From RYN-230 sp963837335 (GTDB taxonomy: Bacteria; Actinomycetota; Actinomycetes; Streptosporangiales; Streptosporangiaceae): 64,000 nt of DNA. Shown piece by piece: positions 25,661 to 34,968 of the stretch. Location: assembly GCA_963837335.1 (NCBI GenBank), contig CAWINS010000074.1, positions 1 to 64,000 of the forward strand. The letters run 5' to 3'. Each line of letters starts with the position of its first letter. Position 1 is the stretch's first letter. The notes beneath the pieces were generated by a model that saw nothing but the letters and a program-made list of their open reading frames with translations, made no database searches and was not told the origin of the DNA. The translations under genes were made by a program, and so were the position numbers.

Positions 25661-26707
25661 TCAGGCCGGCGTGATGACTACCTTCAGGGCCGAGTTCGAG
25701 GCCGCGTTCTTGAACACGTCGTACGCGTCGTCCATCTGATCGAACGTGAACGTGTGCGTGCCCATCTTCTCGGCCGGGATCCGGCCGCTGGCCACCATCG
25801 TGAGCAGCGTGGGAATGGATACCGTATCGACCAGCCCCATGGTCAGGGTGACGTTCTGGATCCACATCTCCTGCATCGGCAGCTCGACCGGGACGCCGTG
25901 CACGCCAATGTTGGCGATGTGGCCGCCCGGCCGGACCAGGGATGCCGTGGTCAGCAGCGTCTCGGGGTATCCGACCGCTTCGATGGATACGTCCACCCCG
26001 AGTCCGTCGGTGAGCGCGATCACGTCCGCGGCCGCGTTGGGGCCGGCCTCCACCGCGTCGGTCGCCCCGAACTCCAGCGCCTTGTCCAGCCGGAACTTGT
26101 TCGTGTCGACCGCGATGACCTTCGAGGCGCCCCACAGGCCGGTGGTCAGGATGGCCGACAGGCCGACCGCCCCGGCGCCCACCACGGCCACCGTGTCGCC
26201 CGGCCGGACCTGTCCCGCGAGCACCCCGACCTCATACCCGGTCGGCAGCGAGTCGGCCAGGAAGATGGCCTGCTCGTTCGTGACGTGCCCGGGGACCGCG
26301 TACAGCGAGGTGTCGGCGTACGGAACCCGCACGGATTCGGCCTGGGTGCCGTCGATGAGATGGCCGAAGATCCAGCCGATCCCGCCGACGGTCTGGCAGT
26401 GCGAGGGCATGCCCCGCTGGCAGTACTCGCAGCGGCCGCATTTCGTGATGGCCGGGACCAGCACCCGGTCGCCGACCGCGAAGCCCTTGACCGCCTCGCC
26501 GACCTCGGTAACGGTGCCGACCGCCTCGTGGCCGAGGATGCGGCCGTCGGTGACCGCAGCGACGTCACCATGGAGGATGTGCAGGTCGGTGCCGCAGATC
26601 GTGGTGGTGTCGACCCGTACCACCACGTCGGTCGGGTCCTGGATCGTCGCGTCGGGAACGTCTTCCCAGGCCTTCTGCCCAGGCCCGTGATACACCAGCG
26701 CTTTCAT
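25661..26707 (-). CDS. Zinc-dependent alcohol dehydrogenase
   Basis: 348 residues. Catalytic C38 and H60-E61, structural zinc cysteines C90, C93, C96, C104, and the NAD site VVGAGAVGLSA are complete. Overall it fits the zinc-dependent alcohol dehydrogenase family 5/8-like group, with a short C-terminus (SALKVVITPA). ATG 26707 is preceded by an AGGTGCC site. No operon partner. Confidence 0.94.
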   Translation of the reverse strand: MKALVYHGPGQKAWEDVPDATIQDPTDVVVRVDTTTICGTDLHILHGDVAAVTDGRILGHEAVGTVTEVGEAVKGFAVGDRVLVPAITKCGRCEYCQRGMPSHCQTVGGIGWIFGHLIDGTQAESVRVPYADTSLYAVPGHVTNEQAIFLADSLPTGYEVGVLAGQVRPGDTVAVVGAGAVGLSAILTTGLWGASKVIAVDTNKFRLDKALEFGATDAVEAGPNAAADVIALTDGLGVDVSIEAVGYPETLLTTASLVRPGGHIANIGVHGVPVELPMQEMWIQNVTLTMGLVDTVSIPTLLTMVASGRIPAEKMGTHTFTFDQMDDAYDVFKNAASNSALKVVITPA

Positions 26708-26911
26708 GGCACCTCCGTCGGTAGGTAATGCGACGTTAAGCCCGCCGGGCGGATCGGACTGTTTCAGAATTGGACCGTTGACCGGGTCCGCCCGGCGCAC
26801 TCGGCCTCCGGGGGCCGGTCATAAGCTGACATTTGCGCGCATTTTCATCGCTGGCGCCGGCGGTGTCATCGGCCCGGCTGGTTCCGCGGGGAGGGCAGTG
26901 CCCGGCAACGA

Positions 26912-26939
26912 CGGACAGCCCCTCGGCGGGGGCTGTCCG
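26912..26939. terminator. Hairpin downstream of the winged-helix operon
   Basis: CGGACAGCCCC (26912-26922) pairs with 26929-26939 over a 6-base loop, 26 bases past the stop of the winged-helix gene on the minus strand. Confidence 0.65.
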
Positions 26940-26964
26940 GGAAGACCCCGGGCTGGCGGGCCGT

Positions 26965-27264
26965 TTACAGGCCGCCGAGCAGGTCGCGCAGGGTCTGGGT
27001 GTAGGTGCTGAGTGCTTTGCGGCCGTGGCCGGTGAGGGCGACCGTGGTGATGGACACGGTCCCGTTCCTGGTCTTCTCGCTGCTGATGTAGTCGGCTTCT
27101 TCGAGTTTGCGCAGGTGGATGATCAGGTTCCCGGGGGTGAGCCCGATCAGGTCCTGCAGCCGGGTGAAGGAGAGCGTGTCACCGTCGGGCAGGGCCGCCA
27201 GGGTCGCGACGATCTTCAGCCGGGTGGGCACGTGGATCAGCGGGTCGAGTTCGTCGTCAGTCAT
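26965..27264 (-). CDS. Winged-helix transcriptional regulator (DUF/PadR-like, ArsR-MarR fold)
   Basis: 99 residues. DPLIHVPTRLKIVATLAALPDGDTLSFTRLQDLIGLTPGNLIIHLRKLEEADYISSEKT is the full winged helix with a C-terminal dimerisation helix (GRKALSTYTQTLRDLL). It follows a membrane protein gene by nine bases in the same operon and probably represses it through the repeated sites at 27930-28005. Confidence 0.92.
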   Translation of the reverse strand: MTDDELDPLIHVPTRLKIVATLAALPDGDTLSFTRLQDLIGLTPGNLIIHLRKLEEADYISSEKTRNGTVSITTVALTGHGRKALSTYTQTLRDLLGGL

Positions 27265-27273
27265 GGCGCACCG

Positions 27274-27910
27274 TCATGCGCGCTGCTGGCGGGCGACGGC
27301 CGCGGCCTGGGCCAGCAGGACGGCGCACAGGCCCAGGCCGGCGACGGCCCAGGATCCGGCGGGCCCGGCGAACGCGCCCGCGACGCCGGTGGCGGCGAGC
27401 GTGAGGCCCATGGCGGTGCCGCGCCAGCCGTCGCGTGCGCCCTGGACGGCGGCCCAGGCCAGGCCGGGGATGATCAGGACGGTGGTGGGGTACCAGGCGA
27501 AGCTGGCCCCGGCGGCGGCCAGTGCCCACATGAACAGCGGCACGACGGCCCAGGACAGCACCAGGATGGTGATCTCGGCCGGGCGGAACCGGGTCCTGCC
27601 GCGCACGCCGGTCATCGCGTGCTTGCGGACGGCGACGGTGGCGGCGAAGTTGAGGATGACGAACGCGATCAGGATGGGGATGTCCGCGGCGGTGGGGCCG
27701 CTGGTAGGGGTGCTGTCCGCGGACGGACAGCCAGATCGCGCCGAGGGCGGCCAGGACCGCGACCCCGCGGGCCGCCAGGAGCCACGGCGGGGAGGGCGCG
27801 AGCTTGCGGCGGGCGTCCTGGGTGGTCTGGTCCAGCAGGGTGGCGGCCTGGCGGGGGTCGAAGCCGCCGCCGTTGCCGGCCGGGGCGCTGGTGCCGGGTG
27901 CAGGGTTCAT
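27274..27910 (-). CDS. Polytopic membrane protein co-transcribed with winged-helix regulator (frameshifted)
   Basis: A glycine-rich cytoplasmic start and helix (WLLAARGVAVLAALGAIWLSV) are separated by a frame break near 27715-27728 from ADIPILIAFVILNFAATVAVRKHAM and three more helices. Removing one base gives 211 residues with five helices. Pairs of this membrane protein type and a winged-helix regulator are common in actinomycetes; function unknown. Confidence 0.7.
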
Positions 27911-27929
27911 GGTGTCTCCCGTTGATTGA

Positions 27930-28005
27930 CTCTATGCCATAAAGTAGACCCTGCTTTATGGCGCAAAGTCAAGGGTCTGGGCCCCTCAACTTTATGACGT
28001 AAAGT
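27930..28005. promoter_or_regulatory. Triple operator upstream of the winged-helix operon
   Basis: Three related 16-mers: CTCTATGCCATAAAGT (27930-27945), CTTTATGGCGCAAAGT (27954-27969) and CTTTATGACGTAAAGT (27990-28005), spaced by 24 and 36 bases. The third contains a perfect ACTTTA-TGACG-TAAAGT palindrome. They start 20 bases upstream of the operon start and are the obvious sites for its regulator. Confidence 0.65.
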
Positions 28006-28092
28006 CAGGCGGCCAGCGGCGGCGGGATGGAGCCGCCCCGGAGCCCCGGGATCGATGTGGTGGATCAGCTGCCCGGCCGTCGCCGGCCCGAG

Positions 28093-28215
28093 CGGGCCGG
28101 TCAGGTGAAGGCGGTGATCGCGGCGGCGAACTCCGCCGGGCGCTCGAGCGGGGTGAAATGACCCGCCCCGGGCAGGTGAACAGGTACCGGGGCACCGGAC
28201 TCCCGATCAGGGCGA
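28093..28215 (-). pseudogene. Duplicated 3' fragment of the alpha/beta hydrolase gene
   Basis: Bases 28093-28178 are identical to 30040-30125, the last 26 codons and stop of the hydrolase at 30048-30905 (LPGAGHFTPLERPAEF). Upstream similarity stops abruptly. It is a recent partial copy with no start. Confidence 0.85.
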
Positions 28216-28962
28216 TCAGGCGCCAGGGTGCAGCCAGGTCCCGGCCAGGCGCTCCAGCGGACGGGGGCTCACGCCGGAGGGAGCGACGACCAGGCCGTCG
28301 GACCGCACCCGTGGCTCAGGCAATGGCCGGCCGCGCTGCGCGGCACCGACCAGAGTGCCCATCCGGGTCAGGACGTTCCGGTAGAACCGCTGCTGGGTCC
28401 AGCGTCCGAAGATGATGAAGCCCCAGCGGATCACGGGGCTGGTGATGGGGGCCCGCCGCGAATAGCCGCTGACCCGGAAGGTGACCAGCCCGGTGCTGAG
28501 GTCCTTGATCACCTCGTAGCGGAGGCGTCCCTGTTCCAGGTGGCCCTCGAGCGTCTGGTAGCTCCACCCCCAGACCTGCTCGCGGACCCCGTTCTCCTCG
28601 CGCCTCTCGTCGATGACCTCGGTGACCCGGACTCCAAGGTAGAACCGGAGGCCGGTGAACCGGCCCTCGAGCAGCATGTCGCGGCCGAGTAGTTCGGCGT
28701 GACCGCGGTATACGGCCCGCAGGATCCGCGGATCCGCGAACTCGTACTCGCGTACCAGCCGGCTGGTCACCTCCCAAGGGCCGCCGGAGGAAGGCGGGCC
28801 CGGCGGCTCCTGGCCGACAGCCGTCTCCCCGGAATCGATGTGCCAGTGCCCGTCCGGCACGCCTTCCTGCGGAGCCCGGGCCGGGTCATAGTTGATCCCC
28901 AGCCCGTGCAGCCGGTCGAGTTCGGCGCGCTCGTTGATCCGGCTCAGCAGCCGCTCGCGCAC
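28216..28962 (-). CDS. DUF1990-related protein
   Basis: 248 residues from GTG 28962, directly after the stop of the small membrane protein (TAG-GTG). Contains REYEFADPRILRAVYRGHAELLGRDMLLEGRFTGLRFYLGVRVTEV and a YSRRAPITSPVIRWGFIIFGRWTQQRFYRNVLTRM segment typical of DUF1990/YndB-like proteins. Function unknown; a SRPBCC-like ligand-binding fold is likely. Confidence 0.8.
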   Translation of the reverse strand: MRERLLSRINERAELDRLHGLGINYDPARAPQEGVPDGHWHIDSGETAVGQEPPGPPSSGGPWEVTSRLVREYEFADPRILRAVYRGHAELLGRDMLLEGRFTGLRFYLGVRVTEVIDERREENGVREQVWGWSYQTLEGHLEQGRLRYEVIKDLSTGLVTFRVSGYSRRAPITSPVIRWGFIIFGRWTQQRFYRNVLTRMGTLVGAAQRGRPLPEPRVRSDGLVVAPSGVSPRPLERLAGTWLHPGA

Positions 28963-29178
28963 CTACTCAAGCTCCCGGAGCGAGTCGCCGATCAGCCAGA
29001 ACATTGGCGGCCAGAGCCCGACGAACAGGGCCCGCCGCTCCGCATTTCCCCGTTCGTCCTGATCGACGGTTTTGGCGCGGATCCACAGGCCGATGCAGAG
29101 CGCGATGGAACCGAAAGAGGCGACCTGGAGGTGGGCCCCGCGCACGCCGACCCGCTGCAAGCCCGCCACCACGAGCAT
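28963..29178 (-). CDS. Small two-helix membrane protein
   Basis: 71 residues from ATG 29178: hydrophobic LVVAGL and HLQVASFGSIALCIGLWIRA, a charged loop (KTVDQDERGNAERR) and a second helix (ALFVGLWPPMFWLIG). The pattern is that of a real membrane protein, and the stop abuts the next start. No name can be given. Confidence 0.6.
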   Translation of the reverse strand: MLVVAGLQRVGVRGAHLQVASFGSIALCIGLWIRAKTVDQDERGNAERRALFVGLWPPMFWLIGDSLRELE

Positions 29179-29248
29179 CGGAGCTGCCCCAGGGGCTCCG
29201 CGGGCCCTGCTGGCCACGCCGCCGGGCGGGGCATGCGAGCATCGGGTC

Positions 29249-29982
29249 ATGGCTGCGGCGAACCACCCGGCTCGCGCCGGGATCGTGCTGCGCTGGCCCG
29301 TGGGCCTGGCGCTCGTCAGCTGGCGGTACATGTGGCGCACCACTCCCCTGCACCGCTCGGAGGAAACCGGTACGGCAGCAGATCTACCCCAGCCGGCCAG
29401 CCAGGACACCGAGCCCGGTGACCGGCGCCAGGGCCTCCCCGCCGGATCCGGGCCGATGCTGCACCGCTGCTACGGGGCGCGGATCGTGGACAGCCGCATG
29501 ACGCCGTCCGCGCTGATCGACACGATCGCGGCCAACCTGAACCGGGCCACGCCGGAGATGGCGGTCTTCCGCCAGACCAGGGGCAGGCCGGCCATCTGCG
29601 GCGGGGTGACGAGTTCGTGGTGCGCATGCCCGGGCCCTGGGACGGCCCGGTGCGCGTGGTGCACCGGGATCCCACGTCGTTCCGGCTGGCCACCCTGAAT
29701 GGGCATCTGGAGGCCGGGGAGATCGAGTTCCGGGCTACCGCAGACGGGGAGGCGCTGCGCTTCGAGATCGAGTCGTGGGCCCGGGCCGGGGACCGGCTCT
29801 CTGACCTGCTCTACAACCGGCTCCTGCTGGCCAAGGAGATCCAGCTGAACATGTGGTCCCACTTCTGCGTCCGGGCTGCAACCCTGGCCGGGGGACGGCT
29901 GAGCCGCGGGGTAACCATCCGCACCCGGAAGGTGGACTGGCCCCCGGCCGGCGCAGGTGCTGGCGCAGCCGCTGAGCCATGA
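29249..29982 (+). CDS. DUF1990-like protein (frameshifted)
   Basis: From ATG 29249: WPVGLALVSWRYMWRTTPLHRSEE and MLHRCYGARIVDSRMTPSALIDTI in one frame, then VRMPGPWDGPVRVV, FRLATLNGHLEAGEIEFRA, WARAGDRLSDLLYNRLLLAKEIQLNMWSHFC in another. Restoring one G in 29603-29606 joins them (GDEFVVRMPGP; 244 residues). Both halves are well conserved, so the break is probably an error in the sequence. Role unknown. Confidence 0.75.
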
Positions 29983-30026
29983 TCACGGTCAATATGTGGG
30001 GCTATGTGGCAGAAATTGACCGTGAT
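29982..30026. terminator. Inverted repeat between convergent genes
   Basis: ATCACGGTCAAT (29982-29993) pairs perfectly with 30015-30026 around a 21-base loop. It begins at the stop of the plus-strand gene and precedes the end of the minus-strand hydrolase. Probable bidirectional terminator. Confidence 0.65.
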
Positions 30027-30047
30027 ATGAAAGCCTGCCCGGGCCGG

Positions 30048-30905
30048 TCAGGTGAAGGCGGTGATCGCGGCGGCGAACTCCGCCGGGCGCTCGAGCGGGG
30101 TGAAATGACCCGCCCCGGGCAGGTGGATCAGCCGGGCGTCCGCGAAGAACTCGTCAATCCGGTCCGACCACTCCGGCGGGAAGAGCGGGTCGTGCGCGGG
30201 CCACAGCACGGTGGTCGGCACGGTGATCCGGTCCGCTGGCGCGGGCGGCTGTTCCGCGAGGGATCTGGCCACCGATCCGGCCCCGGCCCGGTACCAGCCA
30301 ATAGACGCCGCGAACGCCCCCGGCGGCGCGTACGCCGTGACCAGGTCCTCCAGATGCTGGGCGGCCAGCTCGAAGTCCGGCCCGGACCAGTGCTCCCAGA
30401 AGTGCCGGAGATAGGCGCGCACCGCTCCGGGGTGGCCGTCGATCAGCTCGGTGGCCAGGTCGAGCCGGTGGAACTGCTGATACCAGAACTCACGCTGGGC
30501 GTCCGGGCTGAGGATCCGGCCGCCGATGCCGGGCACCGGGGGCGAGATCACCAGCGCGCGGACCAGGCCGGGACGCTCCGCGGCGAGGGTCTGGGCGATG
30601 CGGCTGCCGATGTCGTAGCCGACGATCACCGGCTGGGTAAGCCCCAGTTCCGCGATGAGCCCGGCCACGCTGCGGGCCTGCGCGGCGGCGCTGTACTGGG
30701 CCGCCGGGTCGACCTGGTGCTGGTCGGATTCGCCGAACCCGCGCAGGTCCGGGGTGATGACGTCGGCGGCGCCTGCGAGCAGCGGCACGACCTCGCGGTA
30801 GTCGCCCCGGCCCCCCGGCCAGCCGTGCAGCATGACCACGGCCGGGCCACGGCCGGACCGGTCGTAAGCGAGGCGGAATCCATCGATGGCGGAGACCTGG
30901 CGCAT
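30048..30905 (-). CDS. Alpha/beta hydrolase, epoxide hydrolase/haloalkane dehalogenase type
   Basis: 285 residues. HGWPG (27-31) is the oxyanion region, VGYDIGSR puts the nucleophile at D98 (aspartate type), and GAGHFTP near 265 holds the catalytic histidine. An aspartate nucleophile points to epoxide hydrolase or dehalogenase chemistry and not to an esterase. Its 3' end is duplicated at 28093-28178. Confidence 0.92.
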   Translation of the reverse strand: MRQVSAIDGFRLAYDRSGRGPAVVMLHGWPGGRGDYREVVPLLAGAADVITPDLRGFGESDQHQVDPAAQYSAAAQARSVAGLIAELGLTQPVIVGYDIGSRIAQTLAAERPGLVRALVISPPVPGIGGRILSPDAQREFWYQQFHRLDLATELIDGHPGAVRAYLRHFWEHWSGPDFELAAQHLEDLVTAYAPPGAFAASIGWYRAGAGSVARSLAEQPPAPADRITVPTTVLWPAHDPLFPPEWSDRIDEFFADARLIHLPGAGHFTPLERPAEFAAAITAFT

Positions 30906-30994
30906 GCCGTGAGTATCCCGTCTCCGGAAAACCGGTTTCAATGGCCCCGGCCCGAACGCGATCATGAAGGCCTGCCCCAACCGAAGGAGATTCC

Positions 30995-31789
30995 GTGCAG
31001 GGACGCCGGCACGCGGTCACCAGCGCGGATGGCACCAGGATCGGCCTGCTGACCGCGGGGACGGGCCCGGCGCTGCTGCTGGTGCACGGGGGCATGGGCC
31101 GCCTGGAGCGGTGGGCACCCCTGTGGGGGCTGCTGACTGAGCACTGGCAGGTCACGGCCATGGACCGCCGGGGCCGGGGCTCCAGCGGCGACACCGGACC
31201 GTACCGGCTGGAGAAGGAATACGACGACGTGGCCGCGGTCGCCACGAGCCTGGCGGACGGCAGCGGCCGCCCGGCCGATGTGTTCGCGCATAGCTACGGC
31301 GCGCTCGCCACGCTGGGTGCCGCCGCCCACGGTGCCCCGTTCCGGCGGATCGCCCTGTACGAGCCGCCGGGGCCGCAGACCGTCCCGCGTGAGTGGCGCG
31401 AACGGGCCAGCGCGCTGGTGGCGGAAGGGCGCCCCGGCCGGGCCATGATCAGCTTCCTGACCGAGATCATCGGCCTGACCATGGCGCAGGTCAGCGAGCT
31501 CAGGGACACTCCCGGTGCGCAGGATGTGCTGCCCATCGTGTCGGCCACGCTGCCGCGCGAGGCCGAAGCCCTGGCCTCGGCCGACCCGCTGGCGCTGGCA
31601 GGTGAGGTCACCGCGCCGGTCCTGCTCTTGCTCGGGCAGACCAGCCCGGCCTGGGCGGCGGACCTCACGCACGCGCTCAGCGCCGCTCTGCCGCAGGCCA
31701 CCCTGGCGGCCCTGGCGGGCTACGGGCACGAGGCCATCGACGCCGCGCCCGGGCTGATCTACCGTGAGCTGGCTACGTTCCTGGCCTGA
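30995..31789 (+). CDS. Alpha/beta hydrolase, serine type
   Basis: 264 residues from GTG 30995 with an AAGGAGA site. LLLVHGGMG (28-36), RRGRGSSG and the nucleophile elbow AHSYGA (S100) identify the fold, with GYGHEA near 247 for the histidine. Esterase or lactonase-like. Divergent from the aspartate-type hydrolase. Confidence 0.92.
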   Translation: MQGRRHAVTSADGTRIGLLTAGTGPALLLVHGGMGRLERWAPLWGLLTEHWQVTAMDRRGRGSSGDTGPYRLEKEYDDVAAVATSLADGSGRPADVFAHSYGALATLGAAAHGAPFRRIALYEPPGPQTVPREWRERASALVAEGRPGRAMISFLTEIIGLTMAQVSELRDTPGAQDVLPIVSATLPREAEALASADPLALAGEVTAPVLLLLGQTSPAWAADLTHALSAALPQATLAALAGYGHEAIDAAPGLIYRELATFLA

Positions 31790-31816
31790 TAGTGATCCCG
31801 GGCCGGACGGCCCCGG

Positions 31817-32569
31817 CTAACCCGGTTCCCGGGAGTGCGGCACGACCAGGCCCGATTCATACGCCGCCACCACCGCCTGGGTCCGGTCCCGCAGGCCGAG
31901 CTTGTTCAGCACCCGGCTCACATGGGTCTTGACCGTCTCCTCGGTGACCACCAGGCGGGCCGATATCTCCGGGTTGGACAGACCCTCCGCGACGAGCCGC
32001 AGGACCTGCGTTTCGCGCGGGGTGAGCGCGGCGAACGCGGCCACCGGAGCAGCATCGGGCTTGGGGCGCATCAGGGCGAACTCCCCGATGAGGCGGCGGG
32101 TGATGGCCGGGGCGAGCAGCGCGTCACCGGCCGCGACCACCCGTACCGCGTCGAACAGCCGCTCGGCGGTGACGTCCTTGAGCAGGAAGCCGCTGGCCCC
32201 GGCGCGCAGCGCGTCGTAAACGTACTCATCCAGGTCGAACGTGGTCAGGATGAGCACTCGCGGCCTGCCCGGCGGGGACCCGGCGGCCGGGGCCCCCCGT
32301 CTGCCGTCCTCCTGCGGAGGGCTACTGGTCCCACCTGGGCCGACCACCTGCCTGGTGGCCTCGATGCCGTCCATGCGCGGCATCCGGACGTCCATCAGCA
32401 CGACATCCGGCTGCAGCTCGTGGCAGATCCGCACCGCCTCGGCTCCATCGCAGGCGGTGCCCAGCACCGCGAAGTCCGGCTGGGTCCCAAGCAGTTCGGC
32501 GAACCCGGTGCGGACCACCTGATGATCATCCGCGACCACGATCCGGATGGCCGGGGCTGGGCCGCTCAT
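31817..32569 (-). CDS. NarL/LuxR-type response regulator with an insertion in the receiver
   Basis: 250 residues. Receiver with D14-D15, phosphoacceptor D60 (LMDVRMPRMDGI), then a proline/glycine-rich insertion at about 77-102 before LILTTFD. The C-terminal LuxR helix-turn-helix is complete (LTPRETQVLRLVAEGLSNPEISARLVVTEETVKTHVSRVLNKLGLRDR). ATG overlaps the kinase stop. Likely targets are the ABC genes across the intergenic region. Confidence 0.93.
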   Translation of the reverse strand: MSGPAPAIRIVVADDHQVVRTGFAELLGTQPDFAVLGTACDGAEAVRICHELQPDVVLMDVRMPRMDGIEATRQVVGPGGTSSPPQEDGRRGAPAAGSPPGRPRVLILTTFDLDEYVYDALRAGASGFLLKDVTAERLFDAVRVVAAGDALLAPAITRRLIGEFALMRPKPDAAPVAAFAALTPRETQVLRLVAEGLSNPEISARLVVTEETVKTHVSRVLNKLGLRDRTQAVVAAYESGLVVPHSREPG

Positions 32570-33876
32570 CCTGGCTCCCCCTTCCCGGGCAGGGTGGCGC
32601 AGACCAGGAATCCGCCGCCCGGTGCCTGGCCGGTGCTCAGCTCACCACCGACGGCGGCGGCCCGCTCACGCATGCCGAGCAGCCCGTGACCCCCGTCCGG
32701 ACGGACTCCCCCCGACCCAGCGGCGCCCAGTCCGGCAGCGGCCAGCCCAGGGCCACCCGGCGAAGCTGCGTCCGCCGGGGCCGCGGGCGGCCCGGGCCCG
32801 TTGTCCCGGATCAGCAGCTGCAGCCGGTCGTCGGCGTAGTGCAGTTCCACGTCAACGGCGGCCCCGGGCGCGTGCCGCCGGGCGTTGGTCAGGGCCTCCT
32901 GGATGATCCGGTAGGCGGCGAGCTCGACCCCGGGATCGAGGGTGACCGGGGCCCCGTGCAGGATCAGCCGGGTCCCGGTCCCGGACGCCTCCCGGGCCGC
33001 GTCGAGCAGTTCGTTGAGCTGGCGCAGCCCCGGCTGGGGCTGACGGTCCGGCACGCCGGTCTCGGTGTCCTCGCGGAGCACGCCCAGGAGTCGCCGCATC
33101 TCGGTCAGCGCGGCCCGGGCGGTGTCCCCGATCGACGACAGCCGCTGGGCCCCGGCCGGGGGCATCCCCTGGGTGGTCAGCCGGGCGGTTTCGGCCTGCA
33201 CGGCGATCATGGAGATGTGGTGCGCCACCACGTCGTGCAGCTCGCGGGAGATCCGGGCGCGTTCCCCTCGCGCAGTGTGCTCGAGCAGGGTGCCCGCGAT
33301 GGCCTCCCGCGCGGCGCTGTGCTCGATCGCGTCCCGCTGGGCCCGGCGGGCGCTCCCGGCCAGCGCGGCCGCCGGGCCGAGCGAGGCCAGCAGCAGGGCG
33401 GGGATCTCGGCCGCAGAACCGGACGAGGCCGTCAGCGCGAGGATCAGGAACGGCACGCTCAGCGCCGCACTCAGCAGGGGTGACCCGCGGCGGCCGAGCC
33501 GGTACGCGCCGGCTAGCTGCGCGATCAGGCCGGCCACGGTCAGCGTCTGGAACCCGGCGAGGGACACGATGCTCGCCGCGGACATGATGACCGCGGCCCA
33601 GGCGGGCCGGGTCCACAGGAAACCGAGCGGCACGGTGGTGGCCAGGCTGACCAGCGCCAGGACGAACAGGGACGCCCACCACTCCGCCGCCGCGCCGCCG
33701 TTGAGCGCCCGGCCCCCGTTGGGCGCGCCGTCCACAGCCAGCCACAGCGCCTGGGCCACCGCGAGCATCCCCAGCAGCACCGCCGCGATGACCGGCGCGT
33801 ATGGCGGCGCGGCGAACCGCCGCCACGCCGCGGTCCCCGCACCACGCCAGTTATCCACTTGGCCCACGTAAGCCAT
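32566..33876 (-). CDS. Sensor histidine kinase, HisKA_3 (NarX/LiaS-like)
   Basis: 436 residues. About five membrane helices fill residues 25-170. The dimerisation/phosphoacceptor motif is RISRELHDVVAHHISMIAVQAETARL, and the ATPase domain shows LLIRDNGPGPP and GHGLLGMRERAAAVGG. No large extracellular loop, so it probably senses a membrane signal. It shares an operon with the response regulator and faces the ABC genes. Confidence 0.94.
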   Translation of the reverse strand: MAYVGQVDNWRGAGTAAWRRFAAPPYAPVIAAVLLGMLAVAQALWLAVDGAPNGGRALNGGAAAEWWASLFVLALVSLATTVPLGFLWTRPAWAAVIMSAASIVSLAGFQTLTVAGLIAQLAGAYRLGRRGSPLLSAALSVPFLILALTASSGSAAEIPALLLASLGPAAALAGSARRAQRDAIEHSAAREAIAGTLLEHTARGERARISRELHDVVAHHISMIAVQAETARLTTQGMPPAGAQRLSSIGDTARAALTEMRRLLGVLREDTETGVPDRQPQPGLRQLNELLDAAREASGTGTRLILHGAPVTLDPGVELAAYRIIQEALTNARRHAPGAAVDVELHYADDRLQLLIRDNGPGPPAAPADAASPGGPGLAAAGLGAAGSGGVRPDGGHGLLGMRERAAAVGGELSTGQAPGGGFLVCATLPGKGEPG

Positions 33877-34035
33877 TGTCGCCGCTGGTAGGCACGTCTG
33901 GCGTCACCCCGGGCCGCTATCCCGGCGTCCCTCGTGTGGGGGATGCGCGGACTCCGGCCTCCCCCGGTGCAGCGGCGGGCAAGACCGCTCTGCGGCGGGA
34001 CGACTCCGGCGGCGCTCTTCCCTAGCCTTCCTGAC

Positions 34036-34968
34036 ATGGAAGCAACGATCGAGGTATCCGGCCTGCGCAAGAAGTTCGGGCCGACCCTGGCGCTGGACGG
34101 GATGTCTTTCACCGTCCAGCCGGGCCAGGTCACGGGCTTCGTCGGCCCCAACGGGGCCGGGAAGTCCACCACGATGCGGGTGATCCTGGGCCTGGACGCG
34201 GCCGACGACGGCACCGCGCTGGTGGGCGGCCAGCCGTATGCGAGCCTGCGGCATCCGCTGAGCCACGTCGGGGCCTTGCTGGACGCGGCCGCGCTGCAGC
34301 CGAGCCGCAGCGCCCGGAACCATCTGCTGTGGCTGGCCCATTCGCAGGGCCTGAACGCCCACCGGGTCGATGCGGTGATCGAGCAGGCGGGCCTGCAGAC
34401 GGTGGCCAGGCGTAAGGCGGGCGGCTATTCCCTGGGCATGCGGCAGCGGCTGGGGATCGCCGCGGCCATGCTCGGTGACCCGCCGGTGCTCATGATGGAC
34501 GAGCCGTTCAACGGCATGGACCCCGAGGGCATCGTGTGGATGCGCGGGTTCCTGCGATCGCTGTCCAGGCAGGGCCGCGCGGTGCTGGTGTCCAGCCACC
34601 TGATGAGCGAACTGCAGGACACCGCCGATCACCTGGTGGTAGTCGGCCGCGGCCGGGCCATCGCGGACACCAGCGTCCGCGAGTTGCTCGCCGCCGCCTC
34701 CCAGGACCGGATCACGGTGCGCACGTCCGCGCGGTCGGAGGCGATGACGGTGCTAGCCCACGCGGGGGCCACCGTCGCCGCTACCGACCGCGACACGCTG
34801 ACCGTCTCGGGGCTGCCCCCGGAACGGGTCGTGGTGCTGCTCGGCGAGAGCGCGGTGCCGTTCTCGGAGATGACCCCGCACCACGCCAGCCTGGAGGAGG
34901 CCTACATGGAACTCACCCGGGACGAGGTCGAGTTCCGCGCGGAGCCCGTCGAGGAGGCCACGTCATGA
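34036..34968 (+). CDS. ABC transporter ATP-binding protein (drug/bacitracin exporter type)
   Basis: 310 residues. Walker A GPNGAGKST (38-46), signature YSLGMRQR in place of LSGG, Walker B LMMDEPF, and the H-loop SSHLMSEL. The CcmA/BcrA type with a C-terminal extension. Its stop overlaps the first permease start (ATGA). Confidence 0.95.
   Translation: MEATIEVSGLRKKFGPTLALDGMSFTVQPGQVTGFVGPNGAGKSTTMRVILGLDAADDGTALVGGQPYASLRHPLSHVGALLDAAALQPSRSARNHLLWLAHSQGLNAHRVDAVIEQAGLQTVARRKAGGYSLGMRQRLGIAAAMLGDPPVLMMDEPFNGMDPEGIVWMRGFLRSLSRQGRAVLVSSHLMSELQDTADHLVVVGRGRAIADTSVRELLAAASQDRITVRTSARSEAMTVLAHAGATVAATDRDTLTVSGLPPERVVVLLGESAVPFSEMTPHHASLEEAYMELTRDEVEFRAEPVEEATS

Noticed and set aside
34536..34964. 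Upstream part of the 974-codon frame
   Set aside because: It is an out-of-frame shadow of the ATPase gene; the permease starts at ATG 34965 with an ATGA overlap.
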